The position numbers were made by a program, and so were the translations under genes. A stretch of DNA of 64,000 bases from NCBI RefSeq assembly GCF_003046175.1, contig NZ_PZZM01000001.1, forward strand, positions 3,489,001-3,553,000. Direction: 5' to 3'. This DNA is from Bosea sp. 124. GTDB lineage: Bacteria > Pseudomonadota > Alphaproteobacteria > Rhizobiales > Beijerinckiaceae. Below, in pieces: positions 44,193-53,318 of this stretch. Within the stretch, counting starts at the first letter, position 1; every line of letters begins with the position of its first letter. A model generated the notes under the pieces. That model made no database searches and had not been told where the DNA came from. It saw only the letters and a list, made by a program, of their open reading frames with translations.

Positions 44193-45343
44193 CCCATGCC
44201 GGAGCGGTTCTTATCCGCCTGTCCCGACGGGCCTTCGCCATGGCGCTGGCTTCGCTTTCGCTGGCAACCGTTGCCCTCGCGCAGCCCGTTGTCGTCACGG
44301 ACGTTTTAGGCCGCACCGTCACGCTGCCTGCCCCCGCGAAGCGGATCGTGCTGGCGCAAGGCCGCCAGCTCAACGCGCTCGGCCTGCTCCATCCCGATCC
44401 GCTGAGCCTCCTGGCGGGCTGGGGCGCCGACCATCAACGCCAGAACGCAGATGCCTATGCGCGCTACCGCGCCCGCTTCCCTATGATCGACAGCATTCCG
44501 ACGGTCGGCGACGGCGTGACGGAGGGCGGTTTCTCGCTCGAGAAGACGGTTGCGCTGGCGCCAGACCTCGTCGTGCTCAGCGGCTCGCTCGCCGGCACGC
44601 GGCGAGGTTCCGGCGATCTCGTGCAGCGACTGGAGGCGGCGGGAATCACGGTGGCCGTGGTCGATTTCTACCTGCGGCCGCTTACCGACACGGTGCCGAG
44701 CCTGCGTATCCTCGGGAGGCTGATCGGGCGCGAGCAGCAGGCGGAGGATTTCATCCGCTTCTACGAAGGCAGGCTCGGCCGGATCGCCCAGCGACTGGAG
44801 GGCGCGACGCGTCCCTCCGTCTTCATCCATGCCCATGCCGGCGGGCCGGAATGCTGCATGACGCCGGGCAAGGGCACCTTCGACGATTTCATCACGGCCG
44901 CCGGCGGGCGCAACATGTCCGCGCCGCTGCTGCCAGGCGCGACCGGGCAGATCAGCCTGGAGCAACTGATCACGTCGGACCCGGAGGTCTATGTCGCGAC
45001 CGGCGGCACGCATATGGCCAAGTCCGGCGGCCTCGTGCTTGGGCTGGGCGTGCCGCGAGAGACGGCTGCGGCGAGCTTCGCGAAGCTGCTCTCGCAGCCC
45101 GGGCTGGCCACTCTGAGCGCCGTGCGGAATAGCCGGGTGAGTGCGATGTGGCAGCTCTTCAACGATACGCCGCTCCATGTCGTCGCCATCGAGGCGCTGG
45201 CCAAATGGATCCACCCCGAGCGCTTCGCCGATCTCCACCCGGCGGAGACCCTCGCCGAAGCCACCCGGTTTTCAGCGATCCCACTCGACGGGACGCTCTG
45301 GCTCGATGCGCCTGGCGGAGGGCCGAAGCCGCCACGCCCGTGA
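44189..45343 (+). CDS. ferric-siderophore ABC transporter substrate-binding protein
   Basis: Periplasmic binding protein of 384 residues in the FhuD/BtuF-type group. A signal peptide (RRAFAMALASLSLATVALA) is followed by VTDVLGRTVTLPAPAKRIV, typical for this family. It should accept the siderophore after TonB-dependent uptake. The ATG at 44189 overlaps the hydrolase stop. No FhuB-type permease or FhuC-type ATPase is encoded nearby. Confidence 0.88.
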   Translation: MTHAGAVLIRLSRRAFAMALASLSLATVALAQPVVVTDVLGRTVTLPAPAKRIVLAQGRQLNALGLLHPDPLSLLAGWGADHQRQNADAYARYRARFPMIDSIPTVGDGVTEGGFSLEKTVALAPDLVVLSGSLAGTRRGSGDLVQRLEAAGITVAVVDFYLRPLTDTVPSLRILGRLIGREQQAEDFIRFYEGRLGRIAQRLEGATRPSVFIHAHAGGPECCMTPGKGTFDDFITAAGGRNMSAPLLPGATGQISLEQLITSDPEVYVATGGTHMAKSGGLVLGLGVPRETAAASFAKLLSQPGLATLSAVRNSRVSAMWQLFNDTPLHVVAIEALAKWIHPERFADLHPAETLAEATRFSAIPLDGTLWLDAPGGGPKPPRP

Positions 45344-45398
45344 GGGCGATGCGGAGGTTTCCGCCGCCGCAGTCGATCGACCCAAGGACGATACCTGG

Positions 45399-46511
45399 AT
45401 GAGCCCGCTTTTTGCCGAAACGACGATCGCACTGGCCGTGCCCGAGACGGTGCTGACCCCGCTCTGCGCTCACCTGCTCGATCACGACGCGCAGATTCAC
45501 CGCGACCCGGACCAGACCGTGATCCGGCTCGGGCAGGGGCTGGCGCGGCTGCGGGTCGCCCGGGGCACGCTCGCGGTCACCGTCGAGGCGCCCGACCTCG
45601 CCTCGCTTCGAGAGCTGAAGCGGGCGATTGCGAGCCATGTCGTCGAATTCGTCCCTGCCGGGGAGCGACCGAACATCGTCTGGAGCGGCGATGGCAGCGC
45701 GCCGTCCCTGCCACCCGACTTCCGACTGCTCACCGTCATCGGGGTCGAGCAACTCTCGCCGCATCTGAAGCGAATCCGCTTCAGCGGGGAGGACCTTGCG
45801 CGCTACGCCTCGCTGGAGGCGCTGCATGTCCGTCTGTTCCTTCCGACGGACGGCACGGCGGAGCCGGTCTGGCCGACGCTCGGCGCCGACGGTCTGCTGC
45901 ATCCGGTCCCGCCGGAGCAGCGACCGGCGATCCGCAAGTATACGATCCGTCAGATCGCCCCGGCCGCCGGGACGCTGGCGATCGATTTCGTGCTGCATGA
46001 CGACGCCGGACCGGGCTCGGCGTTCGCGGCGCGGGCCTGTGCGGGCGACCGGATCGGCATGGCCGGGCCGGGCGGTCGCGGCCTGAAAGCCGCCGGGCGC
46101 TACCTCTTCATCTGCGACGAGACCGGGCTGCCGGCCGCGGCCCGCATGCTCGAGAACCTGGCCGGGACGGCGCAGGGCATCGCGCTGATCGAGGTCGCCG
46201 ATGCGAGGGAAGAGTTGCCGCTGGCAGCGCCCGCCGGGGTCGCGGTTCGCTGGCTGCATCGCGATGCGCGCTCGCCCGGCGCGCCGTCACCGCTGCTGGA
46301 GGCGTTCGATGCGCTCGCATGGGATGCGGACGGGCCGGACCTATATCTCTGGTCGGCGACCGAGCATGAGGTCTTTCGCCAGATCCGCAGCGCGGCGAAG
46401 GAGCGGCTGCGGGCCGGTCAGGATCAGCAACTGATCGTCAGCTATTGGCGCGCGGGGCTTTCCGAGGACCAGCACGCCGCCGAAAAGCGGGCCGCAGCGC
46501 GCGCCGCCTGA
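45399..46511 (+). CDS. DUF2218 and siderophore-interacting (SIP) ferric reductase fusion
   Basis: Protein of 370 residues. The first roughly 95 residues match DUF2218 (HLLDHDAQIHRDPDQTVIRL to VEFVPAGERPNIVW). The rest is a siderophore-interacting flavoprotein: an FAD-binding barrel with RKYTIRQI and a C-terminal NAD(P)H domain with YLFICDETGLPA and SYWRAGLSEDQHA. SIPs reduce Fe3+ in the cytoplasm to free it from the siderophore. The start at 45399 follows AAGGACG. It is the last gene of the siderophore operon. Confidence 0.88.
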   Translation: MSPLFAETTIALAVPETVLTPLCAHLLDHDAQIHRDPDQTVIRLGQGLARLRVARGTLAVTVEAPDLASLRELKRAIASHVVEFVPAGERPNIVWSGDGSAPSLPPDFRLLTVIGVEQLSPHLKRIRFSGEDLARYASLEALHVRLFLPTDGTAEPVWPTLGADGLLHPVPPEQRPAIRKYTIRQIAPAAGTLAIDFVLHDDAGPGSAFAARACAGDRIGMAGPGGRGLKAAGRYLFICDETGLPAAARMLENLAGTAQGIALIEVADAREELPLAAPAGVAVRWLHRDARSPGAPSPLLEAFDALAWDADGPDLYLWSATEHEVFRQIRSAAKERLRAGQDQQLIVSYWRAGLSEDQHAAEKRAAARAA

Positions 46512-46570
46512 TACGCCACCCGCAAGACATGGCGGTGGGAGGGGGGCGGATGATCCCGCTCGGATGAGGT

Positions 46571-47872
46571 TCACGCCGCCTTGTCGGTCATCCCGCCATC
46601 GGTCAGCCGATACCAGGCGATGATGGCCGAGACGTAAAGTTCGTTGAGCGCATGCAGCGGCAGCGGCTTGATCGGCACGACGGGGAAGGGCAGGCGGCTC
46701 CGGTCGCCGCTGGCGATATACTCCGCCATTGCCTTGCCCATGGCGCTCTGGAGGCCGACGCCGCGCCCCATGCAGCCGATATCGACCAGCAGCCCAGGCT
46801 CCGGCTCGTGCAGATGTGGCAGGAAATCACGTGTCAGCGCCACGCGTCCGCACCAGCGGAAGTCGAAGCGCACGCCCTTCACCTGCGGATACATCTTGCC
46901 GACGACGCGTTCGAGATGAGCCCAGTCGGAGGCGTCCCTTGGCTCCCGGAATGGGCCACGTCCTCCCATCAGGAGGCGGTTCTGGTGGTCCTTGCGGAAA
47001 TACAGCAACAATTGCCGCGTGTCGGAGGTCACCTGCCCCCCGGGCAGGATCGTGCCGGCGAGGTTGTCCGAGAGGGCTTCCGTCGCGACGATGAAGGAGT
47101 TCGGCCGGATCACGGTCTGGCGGAGCTTCGGGATCAGGTCGCCGGTATAGCCATTGGTGGCGACCACGACGCGCGGCGCCGTGACGGCCGCGCCCTGCGC
47201 GGTGCGGATCGTCCAGTGCGTACCTCCGCGCTTCAGCGAGACGACCTTGCTCTGTCCGTGGATGCGCGCACCGGCTGCGATGGCGGCTTTCGCCAGTCCG
47301 CGCGCATAGGCGAGCGGCTGCACGCCGCCGGCGCGCCTGTCGATCCAGCCAGCAAGATAGCGCTCGGTGCCGAGCAGCCTTGCGACCGCGTCCTTGTCGA
47401 GGAACGCGGCGTCGATGCCGCGCTGCTGCCATTCGCCGGCCCGGCGTTTCACCGTCTCGGCCATGGCCGGGGTATGGGCTCCCTGAATCCAGCCGGCGCG
47501 CTTGTACGGCACATCCATGCCGTGGCGCGCGATCAGGTCGAAGACGAGGTCGGCGGTGGAACCGACGAAGCGCGTCAGGGCCTCACCCGCGGCGGGGCCG
47601 AATTTGGCTGCGATCTCGCTCGGATCATATTTGATGCCGGGGATGACCTGGCCGCCATTGCGGCCGGAGCCGCCCCAGCCGGGTTCATGCGCCTCGAGCA
47701 CGACGACGGAGACACCGGCTTCGGCCAGATGCAGCGCCGTCGAGAGGCCAGCGAAACCTGCGCCGATCACGCAGACATCGGCCGTGGTGTCGGCGGAGAG
47801 CGCCGGAGTCGGGATGGCTTCCGGTGCGGTCGCGTACCAGAGCGAGGGCTGGAGCGGAAATGGCTCGGCCAA
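46571..47872 (-). CDS. FAD-dependent amine oxidase, gamma-glutamylputrescine oxidase-like
   Basis: Flavoprotein of 433 residues in the DAO/OrdL family. The FAD motif GAGFAG is at 37-42, with ribose-binding Glu60 and the GWGGSGRNGGQV segment characteristic of PuuB/OrdL proteins. GCMGRGVGLQSAMGKAMAEY lies near the end. Such enzymes oxidise gamma-glutamylputrescine or related secondary amines with oxygen. It is the last gene of an operon with a polar amino acid importer. A PuuR-like regulator is divergent at the operon's start. Confidence 0.87.
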   Translation of the reverse strand: MAEPFPLQPSLWYATAPEAIPTPALSADTTADVCVIGAGFAGLSTALHLAEAGVSVVVLEAHEPGWGGSGRNGGQVIPGIKYDPSEIAAKFGPAAGEALTRFVGSTADLVFDLIARHGMDVPYKRAGWIQGAHTPAMAETVKRRAGEWQQRGIDAAFLDKDAVARLLGTERYLAGWIDRRAGGVQPLAYARGLAKAAIAAGARIHGQSKVVSLKRGGTHWTIRTAQGAAVTAPRVVVATNGYTGDLIPKLRQTVIRPNSFIVATEALSDNLAGTILPGGQVTSDTRQLLLYFRKDHQNRLLMGGRGPFREPRDASDWAHLERVVGKMYPQVKGVRFDFRWCGRVALTRDFLPHLHEPEPGLLVDIGCMGRGVGLQSAMGKAMAEYIASGDRSRLPFPVVPIKPLPLHALNELYVSAIIAWYRLTDGGMTDKAA

Positions 47873-47883
47873 GCTGGCCTCCT

Positions 47884-48627
47884 TCAGATCGGGCGCAGCA
47901 CGCGGCGCAGGAAATCCTGGGTACGCGGATGGCTGGGAGCGCTGAGAACCTCGCGGGCCGGGCCCTGCTCGACGATGACGCCGCCATCCAGGAACAGCAC
48001 GCGGTCGGCGACCTCGCGGGCGAAACCCATCTCATGGGTGACGACCAGCATGGTCATGCCGTCATCGGCCAGGCTCTTCATCACCTGCAGCACTTCGCCG
48101 ACGAGTTCTGGATCGAGCGCGGAGGTCGGTTCGTCGAACAGGATCGCCTTGGGCTGCATGGCGAGAGCGCGCGCGATGGCGACACGCTGCATCTGCCCGC
48201 CGGACAACTGGCCGGGATAGGCGTCGATCTTCTCCGCGAGGCCGACCCGGGCGAGCAGTTCGCGTCCCCGCGCCATCGCCTGTGCCGGAGGCTCCTTCTT
48301 CACGAAGATCGGGCCTTCGACGACGTTCTCCAGCGCCGTGCGATGCGGGAACAGATTGAAGCGCTGGAACACCATCGCCATCGCCGTACGGATGCCGATG
48401 ATCGAGGGCTTGTCGTGTTCGACACGCTCGCCATCGATGGTGATCGCGCCGCCATCATAGGATTCGAGCCCGTTGATGCAGCGCAGGATGGTCGATTTGC
48501 CCGAGCCGGAGGGGCCGATCAGGCAAACGACCTCCCCCTTGTCGACGCTGGCGGTGATGCCCTTGAGCACCGGGAAAGCGCCGAAGCTCTTGGTGACGCC
48601 GGCGATCTCGATCATCGGGCGGCTCAT
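47884..48627 (-). CDS. polar amino acid ABC transporter ATP-binding protein
   Basis: ATPase of 247 residues with Walker [10 protein letters not shown], signature [14 protein letters not shown] and Walker [13 protein letters not shown], as in GlnQ/HisP proteins. I chose the ATG at 48627, which has a GGGAG ribosome site and starts near the conserved [12 protein letters not shown]. ATGs at 48645 and 48663 are possible, the last overlapping the permease stop. Confidence 0.92.
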   Translation of the reverse strand: MSRPMIEIAGVTKSFGAFPVLKGITASVDKGEVVCLIGPSGSGKSTILRCINGLESYDGGAITIDGERVEHDKPSIIGIRTAMAMVFQRFNLFPHRTALENVVEGPIFVKKEPPAQAMARGRELLARVGLAEKIDAYPGQLSGGQMQRVAIARALAMQPKAILFDEPTSALDPELVGEVLQVMKSLADDGMTMLVVTHEMGFAREVADRVLFLDGGVIVEQGPAREVLSAPSHPRTQDFLRRVLRPI

Positions 48628-48659
48628 CGGCGGGCTCCCGGTCATCACCTGGTCCCCGA

Positions 48660-49322
48660 TCATCGCCTGGTTCCCTTGCCGAAGCGCTTTTCGAGCCAGC
48701 TGGTGACGCCCATCAGTGGCAGGCACATGACCAGATAGAGCAGGGCGACGAGCGAATAGACGGTCATGTTCTTGAAGGTGGAGGAGGCGATCAGCGTGCC
48801 CTGCAACGTCAACTCGGCGACGGTGATCGTGGAAGCCTGCGAGGAATCCTTCAGCATCATTACCATGATGTTGCCATAGGGCGGCAGGACGAGCCGGATC
48901 GCCTGCGGCAGGATCACCCGGCGCATGGTCAGGCCCCAGCCCATGCCGATGGATTGCGCCGCCTCGACCTGGCCGTGGTCGATCGCCTCAATGCCGGCGC
49001 GGAAATTCTCCGACTGGTAGGCGGAATAGGCGATCCCGAGGCCGATGATGGCGGCCTGCAACGCCGTCAGCGCAATGCCGAATTCGGGCAGCACGAAATA
49101 GATGTAGAAGAGCTGCACCAGGATCGGGATGCCGCGCAGGGTGTTGACGATGACCTTGGCGAGCGTCCCGAGCCAGCCGATGCCGGACACCCGCATCAGC
49201 GCCCAGACGAGGCCGAGCACGGTCGACAGCGCGAGCGAGCCCAGCGCCACGATCAGCGTGAACTTGATGCCCTGCAGCAGCAGCGGCAGGAACTGGGTGG
49301 CATCCCTCAGGAAGGCTTGCAT
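48660..49322 (-). CDS. polar amino acid ABC transporter permease
   Basis: Inner-membrane permease of 220 residues in the HisM/GlnP family with about five spans. [20 protein letters not shown] opens it. The coupling loop is [20 protein letters not shown] and [13 protein letters not shown] follows. It may form a homodimer, as only one permease gene is present. A palindromic repeat separates it from the upstream SBP gene. Confidence 0.93.
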   Translation of the reverse strand: MQAFLRDATQFLPLLLQGIKFTLIVALGSLALSTVLGLVWALMRVSGIGWLGTLAKVIVNTLRGIPILVQLFYIYFVLPEFGIALTALQAAIIGLGIAYSAYQSENFRAGIEAIDHGQVEAAQSIGMGWGLTMRRVILPQAIRLVLPPYGNIMVMMLKDSSQASTITVAELTLQGTLIASSTFKNMTVYSLVALLYLVMCLPLMGVTSWLEKRFGKGTRR

Positions 49323-49371
49323 CGGGACCTGGAGGTCGGAGGGTTTCCGGAAGAGGTGTTCGAACCTGCAA

Positions 49372-49479
49372 CCGTCATCCCGGACGAGCGGCAAAGCCGC
49401 GCCGCTCCGGGATCCATCGTGGGGCTCGGTTCGTTACGATGGATCCCGGAGTTCCGCTTCGCGGCATCCGGGATGACGG
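49372..49479. repeat. palindromic intergenic repeat, copy 2
   Basis: A palindrome of about 108 bases with outer arms CCGTCATCCCGGA (49372-49384) and TCCGGGATGACGG (49467-49479), and inner arms CTCCGGGATCCATCGT and ACGATGGATCCCGGAG. It matches the element at 20577-20684 in length and in the GGGATCCATCGT core. It lies between an SBP gene and its permease gene, like copy 1. Confidence 0.85.
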
Positions 49480-49510
49480 TGTGGTTCGCGCGGGAAAACC
49501 CGAGCAGTGC

Positions 49511-50266
49511 TCAGCCCAGGCCCCACTTGGCCAGGATCTTGTCGACCGTGCCGTCCGCCTTGAGCTTGGCGAGGCCGGCATTGATCTTCTTGAGCAGTTC
49601 GCCGTCGCTCTTGCGCACGCCGATGCCGACCGAGCCCGAGATCACGGGCTTGTAGGACTTGACGATGCGGACCTTGGGGAACTGACCCTGCGAGAGATTA
49701 TAGGCGATGATCGGCAGGTCGAAGACGGCGGCCTGGACGCGGGCGGCGTTCACGTCGGCAAGGATGTCCGGCAGTGTCTTGTAGAGCTTGACCTCGGAGA
49801 ACAGGCCGGATTTCTGCAGCACGTCGACATAGGCGGTGCCGATCTGGACGCCGATCGACATGCCCTTCATCTCCTCGAAGGAGACGTAGTCCTTCGTGTC
49901 GGTCGAGGGCACGATCAAGCCTTCGCCATAGGTGTAGATCGGGTCCGAGAAATCGATGACCTCCTTGCGGACCGGGGTGATGTACATCGCGGCCGCGACG
50001 ATATCGACCTTGTTGCCCGTCAGCGACGGGATCAGCGTCGAGAACTGCATGCCCTCGACCTCGACCTTGAAGTCGGAAACGCCGGCGATCGCCTTGATCA
50101 GGTCGACCATCACGCCCTCGATCGTGTTGGTCTTGGTGTCGAGGAAGGTGAACGGGCTGCCCGTCGGCGTCGAGCCGACCTTGAGCACGGACTGCGCCTG
50201 GGCGGGAAGAATTCCGGCAGCCACGGCGCTGCCCGCCAGCATGGACAGAAAGGTCCGACGTTCCAT
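49511..50266 (-). CDS. polar amino acid ABC transporter substrate-binding protein (family 3)
   Basis: Periplasmic binding protein of 251 residues in SBP family 3. The signal peptide is MERRTFLSMLAGSAVAAG with likely cleavage after PAQA. LKVGSTPTGSPFTFLD and VDIVAAAMYITPVRKEVIDF are family segments. An AGGGG ribosome site precedes the ATG at 50266; an upstream ATG at 50320 would add a non-signal extension and run into the operator. Ligand is unknown but the oxidase suggests a cationic amine or its gamma-glutamyl form. Confidence 0.91.
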   Translation of the reverse strand: MERRTFLSMLAGSAVAAGILPAQAQSVLKVGSTPTGSPFTFLDTKTNTIEGVMVDLIKAIAGVSDFKVEVEGMQFSTLIPSLTGNKVDIVAAAMYITPVRKEVIDFSDPIYTYGEGLIVPSTDTKDYVSFEEMKGMSIGVQIGTAYVDVLQKSGLFSEVKLYKTLPDILADVNAARVQAAVFDLPIIAYNLSQGQFPKVRIVKSYKPVISGSVGIGVRKSDGELLKKINAGLAKLKADGTVDKILAKWGLG

Positions 50267-50315
50267 CGCATTGATCCCCTGCTTATCGCGCGCCTCTTGC
50301 GCGGCGGTCATGATT

Positions 50316-50329
50316 TTCATGAGCGTGAA
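50316..50329. promoter_or_regulatory. operator candidate, copy A (TTCA-N6-TGAA)
   Basis: TTCATGAGCGTGAA is an inverted repeat with four-base arms. Its reverse complement, TTCACGCTCATGAA, agrees with copy B at 12 of 14 positions. It lies 50 bases before the SBP start in the divergent gap 50267-50402. Confidence 0.55.
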
Positions 50330-50364
50330 GATACGAGCATAGGATGATCTTGTCGGCAAGCAAT

Positions 50365-50378
50365 TTCACGTGCATGAA
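50365..50378. promoter_or_regulatory. operator candidate, copy B (TTCA-N6-TGAA)
   Basis: TTCACGTGCATGAA lies within ATTTCA-N6-TGAAAT (50363-50380), a perfect six-base inverted repeat. Together with copy A it defines TTCACGNNCATGAA. It is 24 bases before the XRE-cupin regulator start, so it could mediate autoregulation. Confidence 0.6.
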
Positions 50379-50402
50379 ATAGCGGCGACGAATGGAGCCT
50401 TC

Positions 50403-51005
50403 ATGAGCAGCCCTGCCGCCAAGGCGTTACCGGACAAGACATCCCCGCCGGAGGTCGATCAGCAGATCGGGGCGGGCCTGCGCCGCCTGAGGCGGGAGCG
50501 CAGCCTCTCGCTGGTCGATCTGGCCGCCCGCACCAATCTCTCGATCGGCTTCCTGAGCCAGATCGAGCGCGGCAAGTCCTCGCCCACGCTGCGCGCGCTC
50601 GTCAGCATGGCCGATGCGCTGGGCATCGGCCTCGGCGATCTCTTTCCCCCGGCAGGTCTTGCCGGGGACCAGACGGCGACGATCGTACGCGGCTCGGCGC
50701 GCAGCGAGCTCCAGTTGTGGCGTTCCGGAATCCGCAAACAGTTCCTGACGCCCCACTCCGAGGGCTCGAAGCTCGGCCTCTACATCGTGGAGATGGAGCG
50801 CGGCGCCAGCACCGGCGACGAACTCTACACCCATGGCGGGGAGGAGGCCGGGCTGGTCATGAGCGGCGCGATGGCGTTGAGCGTCGAAAGCGAAAGCTGG
50901 ACGCTGCAGGAAGGCGACAGCTTCCGCTTCCTGTCCTCGCGCCCGCATCGCTTCGCCAATGCCGCTGATGGCCCGACACGGGTGCTCTGGGTCAACTGCC
51001 TGTAG
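50403..51005 (+). CDS. XRE-cupin transcriptional regulator (PuuR-like)
   Basis: Regulator of 200 residues. The XRE helix-turn-helix occupies about 30-88 (LAARTNLSIGFLSQIERG). A cupin domain follows (about 110-198, with GLYIVEMERGAS and EEAGLVMSGAMAL). This is the PuuR architecture. The ATG at 50403 has GGAG upstream. It diverges from the importer-oxidase operon and probably represses it until a polyamine-like ligand binds the cupin. Its 3' end overlaps the convergent oxidoreductase gene by 14 bases. Confidence 0.9.
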   Translation: MSSPAAKALPDKTSPPEVDQQIGAGLRRLRRERSLSLVDLAARTNLSIGFLSQIERGKSSPTLRALVSMADALGIGLGDLFPPAGLAGDQTATIVRGSARSELQLWRSGIRKQFLTPHSEGSKLGLYIVEMERGASTGDELYTHGGEEAGLVMSGAMALSVESESWTLQEGDSFRFLSSRPHRFANAADGPTRVLWVNCL

Positions 51006-51981
51006 CTGCGGCCGAATTCACCAGAATGGACTCGACGATTTCCTGGACCTCCAGCGCCTCATCGAGCGTCGCCAGATGGTGCGTCTCGCCACGCGCCAGT
51101 TTGATCACGCCCTCGAGCTGCCGCTTGAGCGCCAGCGGACGCGCCTGTTCCTGAGGCAAGGCGCCGGGGTCGCGCTGCCACCTTCCATCCGGCAGGCGGC
51201 GCTCGGCAATCGACCAGTCGCAGAGCCGCACCGCTCCCTGGTCGCCCTCCAGCATCCAGATGTTGTGGTCGTCCTTCGGTGTTGTGCCGACGCCGCCGCT
51301 GAGCGAAACGGAGATGTCGCCCGCCTTCAGGCTCGCCTCGATCGCGCGCTCGGATCTGCCGAGTTCGGGGAAGGATGCCGTCGCGACGAGGCCATGCAGC
51401 GGGCCGACCAGCCGGCGGGTCAAGAACAGGAAATGCGACACGACCTCGCGCGTGAAGCCGCCCTGCGCGGTGCGGTCGAGCCAACCGGCGGCGTCGGCCT
51501 GCCATGGCCGCGGCCAGGTCGCAAAGCCGATCTCGATCGTGACCTTCGCGACGGTGCCGATCTCGCCCTTCGCGATCCAGTCGCGCAGGCTGGCCACCGC
51601 CGGTGAAGAGGCAAAGGGGAAGTTGACCGCCCCCCTGCCCCCGGCCTGCGCGACGAAAGCACGGGCATCGGCAACGTCGACCGCCAGCGGTTTTTCGCAG
51701 AACACGGCCTTGCCCGCGGCGAGCGCTGCTCGCGCATGCGCAAGATGCGCTGCCGGCGGCGAGGCGATGTAAACGCAGTCGCTCGCGACGATCAGCGCGG
51801 CGGCGTCGGGCTGATGCGGCACGGGAGGCAGGGTGGCGGCGATGCGCGCGAGCGCTTGCGGGGACGGGTCCCAGATGCCGGCGACGCGAAGTGTCTCCGG
51901 AGGCTGGTCGAGGATCGCACGCAGCAGCCGCTCGCCCATGATGCCCGCGCCGATGATGCCGATGGAGAGGGGGCTGGGCAT
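50992..51981 (-). CDS. Gfo/Idh/MocA family oxidoreductase
   Basis: NAD(P)-dependent dehydrogenase of 329 residues. The nucleotide motif GAGIMG is at about 11-16, and EKPLAV (about 95-100) carries the conserved Lys of the family. The family includes inositol 2-dehydrogenases and sugar or amino-sugar oxidoreductases. It diverges from the Ugp-like importer with a 240-base gap (51982-52221) that holds no gene. This suggests a shared substrate with the importer. Confidence 0.87.
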   Translation of the reverse strand: MPSPLSIGIIGAGIMGERLLRAILDQPPETLRVAGIWDPSPQALARIAATLPPVPHQPDAAALIVASDCVYIASPPAAHLAHARAALAAGKAVFCEKPLAVDVADARAFVAQAGGRGAVNFPFASSPAVASLRDWIAKGEIGTVAKVTIEIGFATWPRPWQADAAGWLDRTAQGGFTREVVSHFLFLTRRLVGPLHGLVATASFPELGRSERAIEASLKAGDISVSLSGGVGTTPKDDHNIWMLEGDQGAVRLCDWSIAERRLPDGRWQRDPGALPQEQARPLALKRQLEGVIKLARGETHHLATLDEALEVQEIVESILVNSAAATGS

Positions 51982-52221
51982 GGTTGGGACTTTCGGGAAT
52001 CGGCGGCGCAGGAGTTGCTCTCTGCCGCCATGCGCAGCCGCAGTCCAGCGCAACCGAGAACCGCTGGCACGAAAAGGCGGGCAACCGTCCTGCCATGATA
52101 CTTTCCGGGGATTGGGCCGCCCTTGTGCCACGGCGCATTTTAGCTTCATGGTTCGTGCCACGAGGACAATGGATCATGTGCCGGCTCAGCATGGCATTTG
52201 GTGGAGCGAGCCGCGCGGCGC

Positions 52222-53265
<1,044 letters not shown>

Positions 53266-53318
53266 GACTCGTCACAAGGGTCGGGCGCGCGAGCCACCTC
53301 ACAGGGGAGAAAACACAG

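Noticed and set aside
52090..52107. Partial Pho-box-like CTGCCAT-N4-CTTTCCG upstream of the Ugp-like operon
   Set aside because: The first half matches CTGTCAT at six of seven bases but the second at only about four. A single poor match is not enough to claim PhoB control, although it would suit the proposed phosphate-ester substrate.
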